14,796 nucleotides of DNA from JADJPL01 sp049315745 (GCA_049315745.1 JBMOJO010000077.1:1-14796); one strand, 5' to 3'. Shown: positions 7,125-13,669, numbered from the stretch's first letter. Program-made: numbers and translations. Notes: generated by a model from the letters alone, not told the origin.

Positions 7125-7502
7125 TTATGGTTTATTTCGTTCTTCGATACGATGGAACCTAAGCAGGTGCAGGGGGTCATTTTCGTTGTAAACACACAGG
7201 ATCAGGGTATTGCGTTTTCTGCGGTCTTCGGGAAAAAGGATTTTTATGGGGTTGTGGACGTAGCCGTTGTCTTCAAACATCAGGATTTGCCTGTTGCGGG
7301 TCTGGAGGCGGAACATGGATAATTCCTGTGCATCTTTTGGCAGGGGGATATCTGCATATCCCTCTTCTTTTAGGAACTGGCGCAACATGGCATAGCTATT
7401 TTCGAGGGTGGACCCTGAAAACACCGTACAGTACTCATAGCCATCAGATTCCCCGCCCAGATAGTCGGAGCCTGGCTCGGGAAAATTGTCGCGCAGCGCC
7501 AT
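7125..7502 (-). CDS. Uncharacterised 125-aa protein
   Basis: I do not recognise this protein. It is soluble by composition, without signal peptide or membrane segment, and mixed alpha/beta with a charged C-terminus. Visible features are an acidic, Gly-rich start (GSDYLGGESDGYEY), a helical stretch (STLENSYAMLRQFLKEEGY, about 31-49) and two likely strands (RNRQILMFEDNGY, RNTLILCVYNEND). Codon use looks like that of its neighbours, and the opposite strand has no better reading. The start ATG 7502 is preceded by AAGGA only 1-2 nt away, an unusually close spacing. It follows the WG-repeat gene by 97 bp on the same strand and may belong to the lysS transcript. The repeat block begins just after its stop. 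Confidence 0.65.
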   Translation of the reverse strand: MALRDNFPEPGSDYLGGESDGYEYCTVFSGSTLENSYAMLRQFLKEEGYADIPLPKDAQELSMFRLQTRNRQILMFEDNGYVHNPIKILFPEDRRKRNTLILCVYNENDPLHLLRFHRIEERNKP

Positions 7503-7599
7503 ATCCTTATTTTATCAGACCTATCGCTTTTTCGACGGGGGTCAGCGCAGGCTAAAGGGGACCTTTTTCGGCCACACTGTGCCTTTGCGGCAGTGCTTG

Positions 7600-8619
7600 T
7601 TATTTTTCCTGCCATACGAGCCGTCCTTCGGGGTCTATATATGCCCAGCCCTTGGCCGTCCCGACCCTGGCCAGCCCATTTTTGAAGGGCAGGGCCCAAT
7701 CGTAGGCAGGCGTGATCTTGAGGGCGCCTTCGCGGTCAATAAAGCCCCATCGTTTGCCTTGCTGGACGGGGGCCAGTCCTTCGCTGAAGACCCCGGCATT
7801 TTGGAATGCCATCGGGATGGCCACCTCACCGGTTTTGGCGACATAACCGAACGTCCGGCCATCGCCCACCGGGGCCAGCCCTTCGCTGAAATCCCCTGCG
7901 GAGCGATAGATAGGCGCGACGACGAACGCCCCCTGTCCGGAAATATATCCGAACGCCCCTTCCACCTGCACGATGGCCATGCCATCGAAGAACTCCCCAT
8001 TGGAGCTATTGGGCTGGAAATTGAACTGTGGCTCCAGGATCGTCTTGCCTTCCCTGTTGACGAGGCCCCATCTGCGCTGGTGTACGGCAACGGCCACATC
8101 GCCCTGGAAGGGCTGGCAGCGTTCGTAGGGGAGGCGGAATTGCAGCTTGCCGCTAAGGTCAATAAACCCGCAGCCATCTTCGAAACTGACCGGCGCCAAC
8201 CCTTTTTTGAAGTCCCCTGCCCATGTAAATTGCGGGGGGATAGCATACTCCCCGCTGTGGTCAATATACCCGTACAGGCGGTCGGGCAATACTGCCGCAT
8301 AGCCCTGGCTGAAATCCCCGGCATTTGCAAAGCGGATATCAATTTCGATATCGCCTTTTTTGCCGATATACCCCCAGCGGTGTACCAGCTGGGCGCGTGC
8401 TTTATCCTCTTCGAAGAAGCCGACATAGTTAAAGAGGTGTTTGATATACAAACGCCCCATCTCGTCGAGCAGCACCTGTTTATCGTTCAGGCGCACCCGG
8501 GAAAAGCCGTGGTAAAAGTCGTCGGCATCCAAGAATTGGGCCTCGATAGCCACTTCTCCGGAGCGGTAGATGAACCCATATTTGCCCCGATACCTGAATT
8601 TAAACAATGCTTGTTCCAT
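7600..8619 (-). CDS. WG-repeat protein
   Basis: A 339-aa protein made almost wholly of about nine WG (KWG) repeats of roughly 30-35 residues. Each unit follows the pattern aromatic-G-[YF]-[IV]-x3-G-x5-P-x[FY]-x4-[DP]F-x-[ED]G-[LM]A-x-V; examples are YGYIDHSGEYAIPPQF, FGYISGQGAFVVAPIY and RWGFIDREGALKITPAY. The family forms beta-rich repeat folds and is thought to mediate binding; no enzymatic role is known. No signal peptide is visible, so it is probably cytoplasmic. The two units containing FSEGLAPV (encoded near 7776 and 7879) are alike at DNA level too, suggesting internal duplication. The start lies 9 nt after the lysS stop, so it is almost certainly cotranscribed with lysS. The long plus-strand frame opposite is an antisense shadow. 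Confidence 0.88.
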   Translation of the reverse strand: MEQALFKFRYRGKYGFIYRSGEVAIEAQFLDADDFYHGFSRVRLNDKQVLLDEMGRLYIKHLFNYVGFFEEDKARAQLVHRWGYIGKKGDIEIDIRFANAGDFSQGYAAVLPDRLYGYIDHSGEYAIPPQFTWAGDFKKGLAPVSFEDGCGFIDLSGKLQFRLPYERCQPFQGDVAVAVHQRRWGLVNREGKTILEPQFNFQPNSSNGEFFDGMAIVQVEGAFGYISGQGAFVVAPIYRSAGDFSEGLAPVGDGRTFGYVAKTGEVAIPMAFQNAGVFSEGLAPVQQGKRWGFIDREGALKITPAYDWALPFKNGLARVGTAKGWAYIDPEGRLVWQEK

Positions 8620-8628
8620 TAGGTGGTT

Positions 8629-10179
8629 TTATGCCTCTTCCTGGGGAAGACGCTTTTTTTCCGGTTTCATTTGTGGGAAAAACAGGACTTCCTGGATAGA
8701 ATGCTGGTTTGCAAGCATCATCGTCAGTCGGTCAATACCGATACCGAGGCCGGAAGTAGGTGGCATCCCGTATTCCAGGGCGCGCAGGAAATCTTCGTCC
8801 ATGGCCATCGCTTCGAAATCGCCGCGTCCGGCAAGCTGGAGCTGCTCCTCCAGGCGCTCGCGCTGGTCAATGGGGTCGTTGAGCTCGGAGTAGGCGTTTG
8901 CGATTTCTTTGCCCATCACGAAGAGCTCGAAGCGCTCTACCAGCCCGGGTTTGCTGCGGTGCTTCTTTGCGAGCGGGGTCATCTCTATAGGATAGTCTAT
9001 AATATAGGTGGGCTGTATAAGATGCTCCTCGACCCGCTCCCCGAAGATTTCGTCAATCAGCTTGCCACGGCCCATACTGGGGTCGGTAGGGATATTCAAC
9101 TTACGGCAGACGTCGCGCAGGGCAGCCTCGTCCATCCCGGAAATATCAATCCCCGTATATTTTTCAATCGCTTCATACATGCTGAGTCGGGCATAAGGGC
9201 CGGCAAATTCGACGATATTCCCTTCGATTTCGACCCGGGTACTGCCATTCGTCTCCCGGGCGACGGTTTCGAGGCAGGATTCCACCATTTCCATCATCCA
9301 GAAGTAGTCTTTGTAGGCCACGTAGATTTCCATGGAAGTGAACTCCGGGTTGTGCGTGCGGTCCATCCCTTCATTTCTGAACATTTTCCCAATTTCATAA
9401 ACGCCGTCGAACCCGCCGACAATCAGGCGCTTGAGGTAAAGTTCGTTGGCAATGCGCAGGTAGAGGTTGACGTCGAGCGTGTTGTGGTGGGTGACGAAAG
9501 GGCGCGCCGCAGCACCGCCGTGGATAGGCTGGAGGATGGGGGTTTCGACTTCGAGCCAGCCCCTGCTGTCGAAGAAACGGCGCATCGAGGCGATAATCCG
9601 GCTGCGCTTCAGAAACGTTTCTTTGATGCCGGCGTTGACCGTCAGGTCCACATAGCGCTGGCGGTGCCGAAGCTCGGGGTCGCTGAAAGCGTCATAGACT
9701 TCCGCTTCGCCGCTGGCTTCATTGATCCGCGTTTTGACTACGGGCAAGGGGCGCAGGGACTTGCCGAGGAGGGTCAATGTAGTGACATGTACCGTCAGCT
9801 CGCCGGTTTTTGTATAAAACGCATATCCTTTCACCCCGATGAAATCACCGAGGTCCAGGAGTTTTTTAAATACGATATTATAGAAATCCTTATTTTCCCC
9901 GGGGCAGATCTCATCGCGGGAAATATACAGCTGGATACGCCCACTGGAGTCTTGCAACTCGGCGAAAGCGGCTTTGCCCATAACCCGGGTGGACATGAGG
10001 CGGCCTGCCATACAGATGTCCCGGAAGTTATCTTTGTCCGGGTCAAAATGCGCACGGATTTCCGCTGCATAAGCATTTACCGGGAACTGCCCGGCAGGGT
10101 AGGGGTCAACCCCCATTTCCCTGAGCTCCTGAAGGTTCTGGCGGCGGATAATTTCCTGTTCGCTGAGATGTTGTTGCAT
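8629..10179 (-). CDS. lysS: Lysyl-tRNA synthetase (class II)
   Basis: A 516-aa class II enzyme that charges tRNA-Lys in the cytoplasm, of normal bacterial LysS length. The N-terminal OB-fold anticodon-binding domain (about 50-150) includes GRLMSTRVMGKAAFAELQD. The catalytic domain carries motif 1 (about 185-215), motif 2 (FRNEGMDRTHNPEFTSMEIY, 267-286) and motif 3 (GLGIGIDRL, 477-485). LysS-specific stretches such as RYVDLTVN and KHRSKPGLVERFELF are present. The frame is open 14 codons further upstream, but ATG 10179 (MQQHLSEQE) suits the family and sits about 33 nt after the likely transcription start. It heads a minus-strand unit with the WG-repeat gene and is divergent from the deacetylase gene. 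Confidence 0.97.
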   Translation of the reverse strand: MQQHLSEQEIIRRQNLQELREMGVDPYPAGQFPVNAYAAEIRAHFDPDKDNFRDICMAGRLMSTRVMGKAAFAELQDSSGRIQLYISRDEICPGENKDFYNIVFKKLLDLGDFIGVKGYAFYTKTGELTVHVTTLTLLGKSLRPLPVVKTRINEASGEAEVYDAFSDPELRHRQRYVDLTVNAGIKETFLKRSRIIASMRRFFDSRGWLEVETPILQPIHGGAAARPFVTHHNTLDVNLYLRIANELYLKRLIVGGFDGVYEIGKMFRNEGMDRTHNPEFTSMEIYVAYKDYFWMMEMVESCLETVARETNGSTRVEIEGNIVEFAGPYARLSMYEAIEKYTGIDISGMDEAALRDVCRKLNIPTDPSMGRGKLIDEIFGERVEEHLIQPTYIIDYPIEMTPLAKKHRSKPGLVERFELFVMGKEIANAYSELNDPIDQRERLEEQLQLAGRGDFEAMAMDEDFLRALEYGMPPTSGLGIGIDRLTMMLANQHSIQEVLFFPQMKPEKKRLPQEEA

Positions 10180-10186
10180 AAAGTTG

Positions 10187-10194
10187 TAATTTTG
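10187..10194 (+). promoter_or_regulatory. Candidate -7 box for the deacetylase gene
   Basis: TAATTTTG fits TAnnTTTG exactly. Expected start of transcription is near 10201, giving a leader of about 35 nt. No TTG lies 19-21 bp upstream. It overlaps the lysS 5' leader, so the two divergent transcripts would share their first bases. Confidence 0.45.
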
Positions 10195-10218
10195 TCCCCG
10201 GTATGATGATTCAAGGCG

Positions 10219-10226
10219 CAAAAATA
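10219..10226 (-). promoter_or_regulatory. Candidate -7 box for lysS
   Basis: On the minus strand this reads TATTTTTG, a match to TAnnTTTG. Transcription would start near 10212, about 33 nt before the lysS ATG. The -33 region, inside the first deacetylase codons, has no clear TTG at the right distance. The box overlaps the AGGA that probably serves as ribosome-binding site for the deacetylase gene. Confidence 0.45.
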
Positions 10227-10234
10227 GGAAAAGG

Positions 10235-11137
10235 TTGTTGAAAATCGCCTACTCTCCGATCTACAAATACGATCTTCCCGAAGGCCACCGTTTCCCGATG
10301 GCCAAGTACGAACTCCTGCCCGAACAACTGCTCTATGAGGGCACGGCGACTGCGTCGAATTTTTTCCATCCGGCGCCGATAGACGAGGAGGTCATTTTAT
10401 GGACCCACACCCCTGAATACTGGGAAAAGCTCAAATTTCAGACGATTGGCCCCCGGGAAGTCCGCGCGATCGGATTCCCGATGTCCGAACGCCTGGTTCT
10501 GCGTAGCCGCCATATTGCGCAAGGGACGGTTCAATGCGCACTTTTCGCACTGGAACACGGTATTGCCATGAATATTGCCGGGGGTACCCACCATGCCGCT
10601 GCGGATAAAGGGGAGGGCTTCTGCCTCATGAACGATATTGCGATCGCTGCAAACTACCTGCTCCATAAAGGGCTTGCAAAAAAAATCCTCATTGTTGACC
10701 TGGACGTCCATCAGGGAAACGGAACAGCAGAAATCTTTCTCCACGATCCCCGGGTCTTTACGTTCAGTATGCACGGCGAAAAAAATTACCCCTTGCGCAA
10801 GGCATCTTCCGACCTCGACGTCGGGCTACCGGATAAGCTGGGGGATGCGGCCTATTTACAAATCCTTGTGGAGACCCTCCCGCGTTTGTTCGATACCCAT
10901 GCCCCGGATTTTGTCTTTTACCTTTCCGGTGTAGATGTTCTCGCGACCGATAAACTCGGCAGGCTTTCGCTGAGCAGGGCAGGCTGCCGGCAGCGGGATA
11001 AAATCGTGCTCGATTATTGCAAGCGCAATGCCGTACCCGTAGCCGTGAGCATGGGGGGCGGCTACTCGGAGCGCCTCGCGGATATCATCGAAGCGCATGC
11101 CAATACGTTCCGCGTTGCGCGGGAACTTTTTTTCTGA
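10235..11137 (+). CDS. Histone deacetylase family protein (AcuC-like)
   Basis: A 300-aa zinc hydrolase of the arginase/deacetylase superfamily. Bacterial members remove acetyl or other acyl groups from lysines or small amines; the substrate is not predictable. Signatures in order: GGTHHAA (117-122, catalytic His119-His120), LMNDIAIA (131-138), DLDVHQGNGT (155-164, zinc ligands Asp157 and His159), FSMHGEKNYP (177-186), SGVDVLATD (231-239, zinc ligand Asp234) and MGGGYS (273-278, with the active-site Tyr277). It is complete at the usual length of the short bacterial forms. No ATG or GTG is in place; the start is TTG 10235 or TTG 10238, with AGGA at 10226-10229 at 5 or 8 nt. The second TTG has the better spacing and would shorten the protein by one residue. 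Confidence 0.93.
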   Translation: MLKIAYSPIYKYDLPEGHRFPMAKYELLPEQLLYEGTATASNFFHPAPIDEEVILWTHTPEYWEKLKFQTIGPREVRAIGFPMSERLVLRSRHIAQGTVQCALFALEHGIAMNIAGGTHHAAADKGEGFCLMNDIAIAANYLLHKGLAKKILIVDLDVHQGNGTAEIFLHDPRVFTFSMHGEKNYPLRKASSDLDVGLPDKLGDAAYLQILVETLPRLFDTHAPDFVFYLSGVDVLATDKLGRLSLSRAGCRQRDKIVLDYCKRNAVPVAVSMGGGYSERLADIIEAHANTFRVARELFF

Positions 11138-11178
11138 CAGCAGCGTTTTGCGTGAATGGACATCCCGGACGTACGGAC

Positions 11179-11207
11179 AAAAAAAAAGTCGCACTGAAAA
11201 GTACGAC
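11179..11207 (-). terminator. Rho-independent terminator, minus strand
   Basis: A 7-bp stem (11188-11194 with 11201-11207, loop 11195-11200) is followed on the minus strand by nine T (11187-11179). One pair is G-U in minus-strand RNA but a C/A mismatch in plus-strand RNA, so the signal is built for minus-strand transcription. No minus-strand protein gene ends just before it, which points to a non-coding transcript. Confidence 0.6.
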
Positions 11208-11403
11208 CCATATATAATCCCATGAACATATCCAAAATTGTTGTAGCCGGGGGAAAGTTTTAACAGTTAAAATTTTTTTTAGTGCGGCTTTGAACTTACC
11301 TTCGCTGCGTCAGCATGTAAAGGCCGAACGCTAATAACAAATTGTAATCTTCTCAGCTTTTTCGCTCAAGTGATAATCCCATGAGCATGACCTATTTAAC
11401 GAG

Positions 11404-11430
11404 GGGCGGGGCCTAAACCCGCCCTTTTTT
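11404..11430 (+). terminator. Rho-independent terminator, plus strand
   Basis: GGGCGGG (11404-11410) pairs with CCCGCCC (11418-11424) across a 7-nt loop, followed by six T (11425-11430) and more T-rich sequence. It is a strong terminator for plus-strand RNA. The nearest plus-strand gene, the deacetylase, ends 266 bp upstream. It therefore ends either a long 3' tail or a separate short plus-strand transcript. Confidence 0.7.
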
Positions 11431-11459
11431 ATTTTATTTCTCCAGGGATAAAAGTGTGC

Positions 11460-11486
11460 ATCGTCCCGAACACGGTCCGGGACGAT
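11460..11486. other. Strong inverted repeat (hairpin)
   Basis: ATCGTCCCG (11460-11468) pairs perfectly with 11478-11486 over a 9-nt loop. Four more pairs (GTGC 11456-11459 with GCAC 11489-11492) follow after a 2-nt bulge. It sits next to the right-hand copy of the short motif and inside the candidate minus-strand RNA. No T tract follows on either strand, so it is not a terminator. Confidence 0.55.
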
Positions 11487-11584
11487 CGGCACCTCGATTA
11501 TAATCCCATGAACATATTTCAATTTATCGTCCGCTACTTTTTGCGGCCCTCGCGCTGCGTCCCCTCTATCTCCCTTTCACGATA

Positions 11585-11615
11585 CAAATATGCACCTGTT
11601 GACAACAGGTTCCAA
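11585..11615 (-). promoter_or_regulatory. Candidate minus-strand promoter
   Basis: On the minus strand: TTG (11615-11613), a 20-bp spacer, then CATATTTG (11592-11585), which is 7 of 8 to TAnnTTTG. The region upstream (11616-11720) is very AT-rich, as upstream elements often are. Transcription would begin near 11578 and run toward the terminator at 11207-11179. No coding gene lies in its path. Confidence 0.45.
11594..11610. promoter_or_regulatory. Operator-like palindrome between -33 and -7 boxes
   Basis: ACCTGTTG-A-CAACAGGT is a perfect 17-bp palindrome occupying most of the spacer of the candidate minus-strand promoter. A dimeric protein bound there would block polymerase. No adjacent regulator gene identifies a binding partner. 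Confidence 0.45.
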
Positions 11616-11844
11616 GTACAAAAAATCAGTATTGTGAAAAAAATAATTTATCCTAATAATTTGATATTCCTTTATTTTAAAGCTTTTTGAAAATCAATAA
11701 AGGATCCTATTGTTCAAAATGTGAATATTTTATTTGAATACGGAATAAAATATTTATTTTTTTTAGAGGAAAAAGGGACCGCACTGCCAGTTGTCTGTGT
11801 ACGAGGGGAAGATGCTTTGCCTCCGGCAGGGGGAAATTATCTCA
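11616..11844. other. AT-rich spacer, nothing recognised
   Basis: The first 150 bp are strongly AT-rich without coding character. The stretch at about 11800-11844 is more GC-rich and includes GCCTCCGGC, possibly a decayed remnant of the outer end of repeat C. No gene, tRNA or terminator was seen. Confidence 0.5.
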
Positions 11845-11981
11845 TTTTGCCGCCTACGGCGGCAGAATTTTATATTGAAACCACGCTTGATGCATTGCTT
11901 TTGCGAAGCAAAATCAATGCATCAAGCATGGTTTTAAATGATTATTTGGCGCGAAGCGCCGTGAAAGGACTTTTACACAAC
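11845..11981 (-). repeat. Palindromic cloverleaf repeat copy C (inverted, right end lost)
   Basis: Read on the minus strand: outer arm GTTGTGTAAAAGTCC (from 11981), hairpin 1 GGCGCTTCGCGCC (11959-11947), a central hairpin (arms 11878-11904 and 11908-11934, loop at 11905-11907) and hairpin 3 GCCGCCGTAGGCGGC (11863-11849). The central stem has 25 of 27 pairs, with mismatches at 11898/11914 and 11884/11928. Its sequence away from the loop is unlike A and B. The partner of the outer arm is absent, so the copy is truncated or decayed at 11845. Its outer arm overlaps the end of the coiled-coil gene. Confidence 0.85.
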
Positions 11982-13493
11982 TGCTTTTTCATCATCTGCG
12001 CCTTCGGGGCGGTCCTCCAGTGGGGCTTGAGGGGCCACATCTCTGTATTGAGGCGTTTCGTCGGCGCTTTCGGGCTGGTCTGGTGCGGGGGCATGAGGCT
12101 TTTGGGGGGCGGGCGCATCAGGCTGGATCATTTCCTGGATTTTATCCTGGAGGTCGCCGAGGGTTTCTTCCATTTTTTCCCCGACGACTTCGGCAACGGC
12201 TTTGACCGTATCTACGACGTCTTCGAGGGAATCGCCGAGGGTTTCGGTGATTGCATCGAGCAGGCTCTCGCGTGGTGGTTCTTTGGCGGCGGTTTCGGCA
12301 GCCGGCTGGGCAATTTCCCCTGCTGCTTTTTCAAGTTTTTCCGAATCGGCTTCCCGTGCTACGGCGGCAGCCTTGATTTCGGAGGCGATTTTTTCTTCGG
12401 CCAGTTTTCTGGCTTCTTCCAGTTTTTCTTTTTCTGCCTTTTTAGCATCCTTGGCCCGCTGTGAGTCCATGCGTTTTTCAAGGTCTGTGCGTGTCGCGAG
12501 CATTTCGTTGAGCTTATCCTTTTTAGAGCGGATGCGCTCTTCGATCATCAAGACTTTTGCCTGTCGGATTTGGGCTTCCAGTTGGCCACCTGTAGTTTCG
12601 GCCTTATGTTTTTGGAAATCCAGGTCTTCTTCATCGCGCTGGATGGAGCGTTCCATTTTATCAATTGCGGAGACGAGCCCTTCGTAGCGGCGTTCGAGGC
12701 GGTCTGAGGGGGAGCGATCGTCAGCCGGGGCTGCGCCAAATCGGCGTTCTTTTACGGATTTGAACAGTGCGTCCAGGGTATCCCAGACTTTATTGCGGTG
12801 TTCTTTTGTAAAGCGGGTATTGCGGAATTTCTCCTGGAGGGCTTTGAGCTCATCGAACAGCGACTGCAGCCGGGCACCGTTTTCGATTTTGCGCTCAATT
12901 TCGCTGAACAGCTGCTGGAAGCGTTCTAAATTTTCTTTGGAGGTTTGTTCGAATTCCTGGTCGAGTTTATTGCGCAGGGATTTGAGTTCCCCAAACAACT
13001 CGTTGGTTTTGTCGCGCAGGAAGTCCCCATGTTCGCGGAAGAGGTTTTTATCCCTGACTTGGCTTTGGACTTTGTCCCAGAACCCCTTTAGCTCGTCCCA
13101 GATGCCCGTATCGAAGCGTGTGAGCTTTGCGATTTTTTCCTTGATCTCGCCGAGCTCGGAGAGGTAGGCGTCATGTAGCTTGGAAGAAAGTACGACGAAA
13201 TGCCACTCTGTTTGTGCGCGTGAGATGATATCTTCCCGTTCGGGCTTCAGATTAGGCGGGAGGATACTTTCGCTGAGGGTAAGTTCGCGTTCTGCTGAGG
13301 TAAACCCTACGGGGAATTCAACGGTATGCCCGTCGCGCCATTGCTCGAGCATGGCGCGGCTGAATGCTTCGGAAGCAATTTCTTCCGGGAAGATAAAGCT
13401 TCTGACGAGGTTTTCCTGTGGGAGGAGTTCGAGCGCAATGAGTACACGTGCGTTCTCTTCGTTGGTTCCCCAAAGTACGAGCTTGGTTTTCAT
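11973..13493 (-). CDS. Long coiled-coil protein of unknown function
   Basis: A 506-aa cytoplasmic protein, no signal peptide or membrane segment. Residues 1-105 look globular (KLVLWGTNEENARVLIALEL). About 110-250 is helical with spaced Trp/Phe residues (IWDELKGFW, LFGELKSLRNKL, HRNKVWDTLDALF) that recall DUF349-type helical units; this resemblance is tentative. About 265-390 is charged coiled coil ending in a Lys/Glu/Ala-rich helix. About 408-456 is an amphipathic helix (DAITETLGDSLEDVVDTV, VVGEKMEETLGDL), followed by a Pro/Ala/acidic tail. ATG 13493 is preferred over the 35-codon upstream extension because GAAGAAAA precedes it and the extension is unlike the rest. The final codons GTT GTG TAA are part of repeat C. 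It lies downstream of asd on the same strand but 176 bp away, with its own candidate promoter. Confidence 0.85.
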   Translation of the reverse strand: MKTKLVLWGTNEENARVLIALELLPQENLVRSFIFPEEIASEAFSRAMLEQWRDGHTVEFPVGFTSAERELTLSESILPPNLKPEREDIISRAQTEWHFVVLSSKLHDAYLSELGEIKEKIAKLTRFDTGIWDELKGFWDKVQSQVRDKNLFREHGDFLRDKTNELFGELKSLRNKLDQEFEQTSKENLERFQQLFSEIERKIENGARLQSLFDELKALQEKFRNTRFTKEHRNKVWDTLDALFKSVKERRFGAAPADDRSPSDRLERRYEGLVSAIDKMERSIQRDEEDLDFQKHKAETTGGQLEAQIRQAKVLMIEERIRSKKDKLNEMLATRTDLEKRMDSQRAKDAKKAEKEKLEEARKLAEEKIASEIKAAAVAREADSEKLEKAAGEIAQPAAETAAKEPPRESLLDAITETLGDSLEDVVDTVKAVAEVVGEKMEETLGDLQDKIQEMIQPDAPAPQKPHAPAPDQPESADETPQYRDVAPQAPLEDRPEGADDEKAVV

Positions 13494-13595
13494 AAATTTT
13501 CTTCTTTCGTTACAATTCCTATCCTGTAAAGTCAGTGGCCTGCCTGCTGCGGGCAGTTTTTCCCGCTGTAGGGCATTAATCCTGAGTATAGTACG

Positions 13596-13603
13596 CAAAA
13601 GTA
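13596..13603 (-). promoter_or_regulatory. Candidate -7 box for the coiled-coil gene
   Basis: The minus strand reads TACTTTTG, matching TAnnTTTG; transcription would start near 13589 with a leader of about 95 nt. A second match, TAATTTTG, is at 13649-13642, overlapped by one of two direct repeats GGCCCGTC (13635-13642 and 13651-13658, 16 bp apart). Neither has a good TTG 19-21 bp upstream, so the choice between them is open. Confidence 0.35.
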
Positions 13604-13669
13604 CATAAAAAGCTGTTAATGAGGGAATATTTTTGGCCCGTCAAAATTATGGCCCGTCGGAAATTGCCT

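Larger units (their letters stand above)
11213..11517. repeat. Short motif present three times (11213-11231, 11373-11388, 11499-11517)
   Basis: TATAATCCCATGAACATAT occurs twice without change (11213-11231 and 11499-11517), and a third copy with A to G (ATAATCCCATGAGCAT) is at 11373-11388. Spacings between copies are about 158 and 128 bp, so this is not a regular tandem array. On the minus strand each copy is followed by a different sequence: the terminator stem for the left copy, the strong 9-bp hairpin for the right one, and no clear hairpin for the middle one. Each also holds an ATG on either strand that opens only short frames. Confidence 0.6.
11179..11578 (-). ncRNA. Candidate non-coding RNA, about 400 nt
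   Basis: This is inferred from a promoter (11585-11615, start near 11578) and a terminator (11179-11207) on the same strand with no credible protein between them. The transcript would hold three copies of a 16-19-nt motif, a strong hairpin (11460-11486), a perfect 15-bp A/T-rich palindrome (11258-11272) and two copies of GACGCAGCG (11553-11561 and 11303-11311). I could not match it to RNase P RNA, tmRNA, SRP RNA or 6S RNA from memory of their conserved segments. A plus-strand terminator at 11404-11430 argues that the opposite strand may be transcribed too. Confidence 0.3.

Noticed and set aside
6972..7322. A 116-codon plus-strand frame starting in repeat B
   Set aside because: Its first half is repeat sequence and its second half is antisense to the 125-aa gene. 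Similar frames in other copies change with the variable arm, so this is not a conserved protein.
7575..7600. A terminator after the WG-repeat gene
   Set aside because: CACTG/CAGTG can pair, but the stem is short and no T tract follows on the minus strand, so readthrough into the 125-aa gene is more likely.
7486..8622. A 378-codon plus-strand open frame
   Set aside because: It is antisense to the WG-repeat gene; its apparent internal repetition merely mirrors the WG repeats.
8623..10206. A 527-codon plus-strand open frame
   Set aside because: It lies wholly opposite lysS, whose minus-strand protein has all class II synthetase motifs. The plus-strand reading has no recognisable domain and is a shadow of GC-rich codon use.
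11179..11578. tmRNA, RNase P RNA or SRP RNA
   Set aside because: I saw no GAGGAAAGTCC-type RNase P core, no tRNA-like ends with a tag frame as in tmRNA, and no GGAAGCAG-type SRP tetraloop. This was judged by eye only.
11721..12464. A 247-codon plus-strand frame
   Set aside because: It runs through AT-rich spacer, repeat C and then the antisense of the coiled-coil gene; its Phe/Gly-rich translation mirrors Lys/Glu/Ala codons of the real gene.
13540..13561. A plus-strand terminator (CTGCC/GGCAG stem with five T)
   Set aside because: The stem is only 5 bp and no plus-strand gene ends before it; on the minus strand it is merely a hairpin in the leader of the coiled-coil gene.
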